From an uncultured Clostridia bacterium (GTDB lineage: Bacteria > Bacillota > Clostridia > Oscillospirales > Oscillospiraceae): a stretch of 7,323 bases of DNA. The position numbers and the translations under genes are program-made. Within the stretch, counting starts at the first letter, position 1, and each line of letters begins with the position of its first letter. Location of the stretch: positions 1-7,323 of the forward strand of contig CAMHER010000095.1 of assembly GCA_946184215.1 (NCBI GenBank), given 5' to 3'. Positions 7,235-7,323 of the stretch are shown here, one piece after another. Below the pieces are notes generated by a model that saw nothing but the letters and a program-made list of their open reading frames with translations, made no database searches and was not told the origin of the DNA.

Positions 7235-7262
7235 ACCGCTTGCGGCGAAATGGACATCTTTT

Positions 7263-7323
7263 GCTGGCATAGCTCAGTCGGTAGAGCAGCTGATTCGTAA
7301 TCAGCAGGTCGTGTGTTCGAGTC
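7263..7323 (+). tRNA. tRNA-Thr (anticodon CGT), cut by the window edge
   Basis: The cloverleaf can be followed from the 5' end. The acceptor 5' strand is GCTGGCA (7263-7269). The D arm is GCTC-AGTCGGTA-GAGC (7272-7287). The anticodon arm is GCTGA-TTCGTAA-TCAGC (7289-7305) with anticodon CGT at 7296-7298. The variable loop is AGGTC (7306-7310), and the T stem and loop are GTGTG-TTCGAGT (7311-7322). The window ends at position 61, so the 3' T strand, the acceptor 3' strand and any encoded CCA are not visible. It reads the threonine codon ACG. Position 37 is A (7299) next to U36, the context for t6A, which the tsaD product upstream would help make. Confidence 0.96.

Larger units (their letters stand above)
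6856..7262. other. AT-rich intergenic region between radC and tRNA-Thr
   Basis: These 407 bases contain no credible coding sequence: the ATGs meet stops within a few codons (for example the ATG at 7045 is followed directly by TAA). Composition drops sharply from the flanking genes; by hand count 30 of 120 bases in 6961-7080 are G or C. The region holds, from left to right, a weak terminator candidate, three tandem DnaA-box-like 9-mers, a 20-base run of only A and T (7027-7046), a long imperfect hairpin (7076-7110) and the tRNA promoter. Confidence 0.85.

Overview
The window reads as a compact, single-strand stretch of a bacterial chromosome, most likely from a Clostridia-class Firmicute of moderate GC content. 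That assignment is an inference. It rests on strong Shine-Dalgarno sequences, SigA-type -35/-10 promoters, a DNA polymerase I whose proofreading domain looks catalytically dead (as in Bacillus relatives), and the protein sequences themselves. No mobile element, CRISPR array or transfer signature is visible, and every gene is on the + strand.

Layout: bases 1-128 are an upstream region with a well-formed promoter and the uvrB ribosome binding site. Then follow uvrB (129-2096), polA (2106-4664), rimI (4669-5124), tsaD (5126-6151) and radC (6181-6855). Gaps between successive genes are 9, 4, 1 and 29 bases, and no internal promoter or terminator is visible, so the five genes look like one operon. 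From 6856 to 7262 lies an AT-rich intergenic region without a credible ORF. It holds a weak terminator candidate, three tandem DnaA-box-like 9-mers next to an AT-only stretch, a long imperfect hairpin, and a strong promoter for a tRNA-Thr(CGT) gene that the window edge cuts inside the T arm.

Functionally, UvrB and Pol I act in successive steps of nucleotide excision repair: UvrB verifies damage and loads UvrC, and Pol I displaces the excised oligonucleotide and fills the gap. RimI and TsaD are a familiar bacterial pair. TsaD makes the t6A37 modification of ANN-decoding tRNAs, and the partial tRNA-Thr at the right end is a predicted substrate. RadC is a JAMM/MPN-fold protein traditionally labelled DNA repair, although its biochemical role is unsettled.

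The five proteins are ordinary housekeeping proteins. The only part not explained by standard annotation is the AT-rich intergenic block at about 6980-7110. I see no convincing undescribed multi-gene system here.
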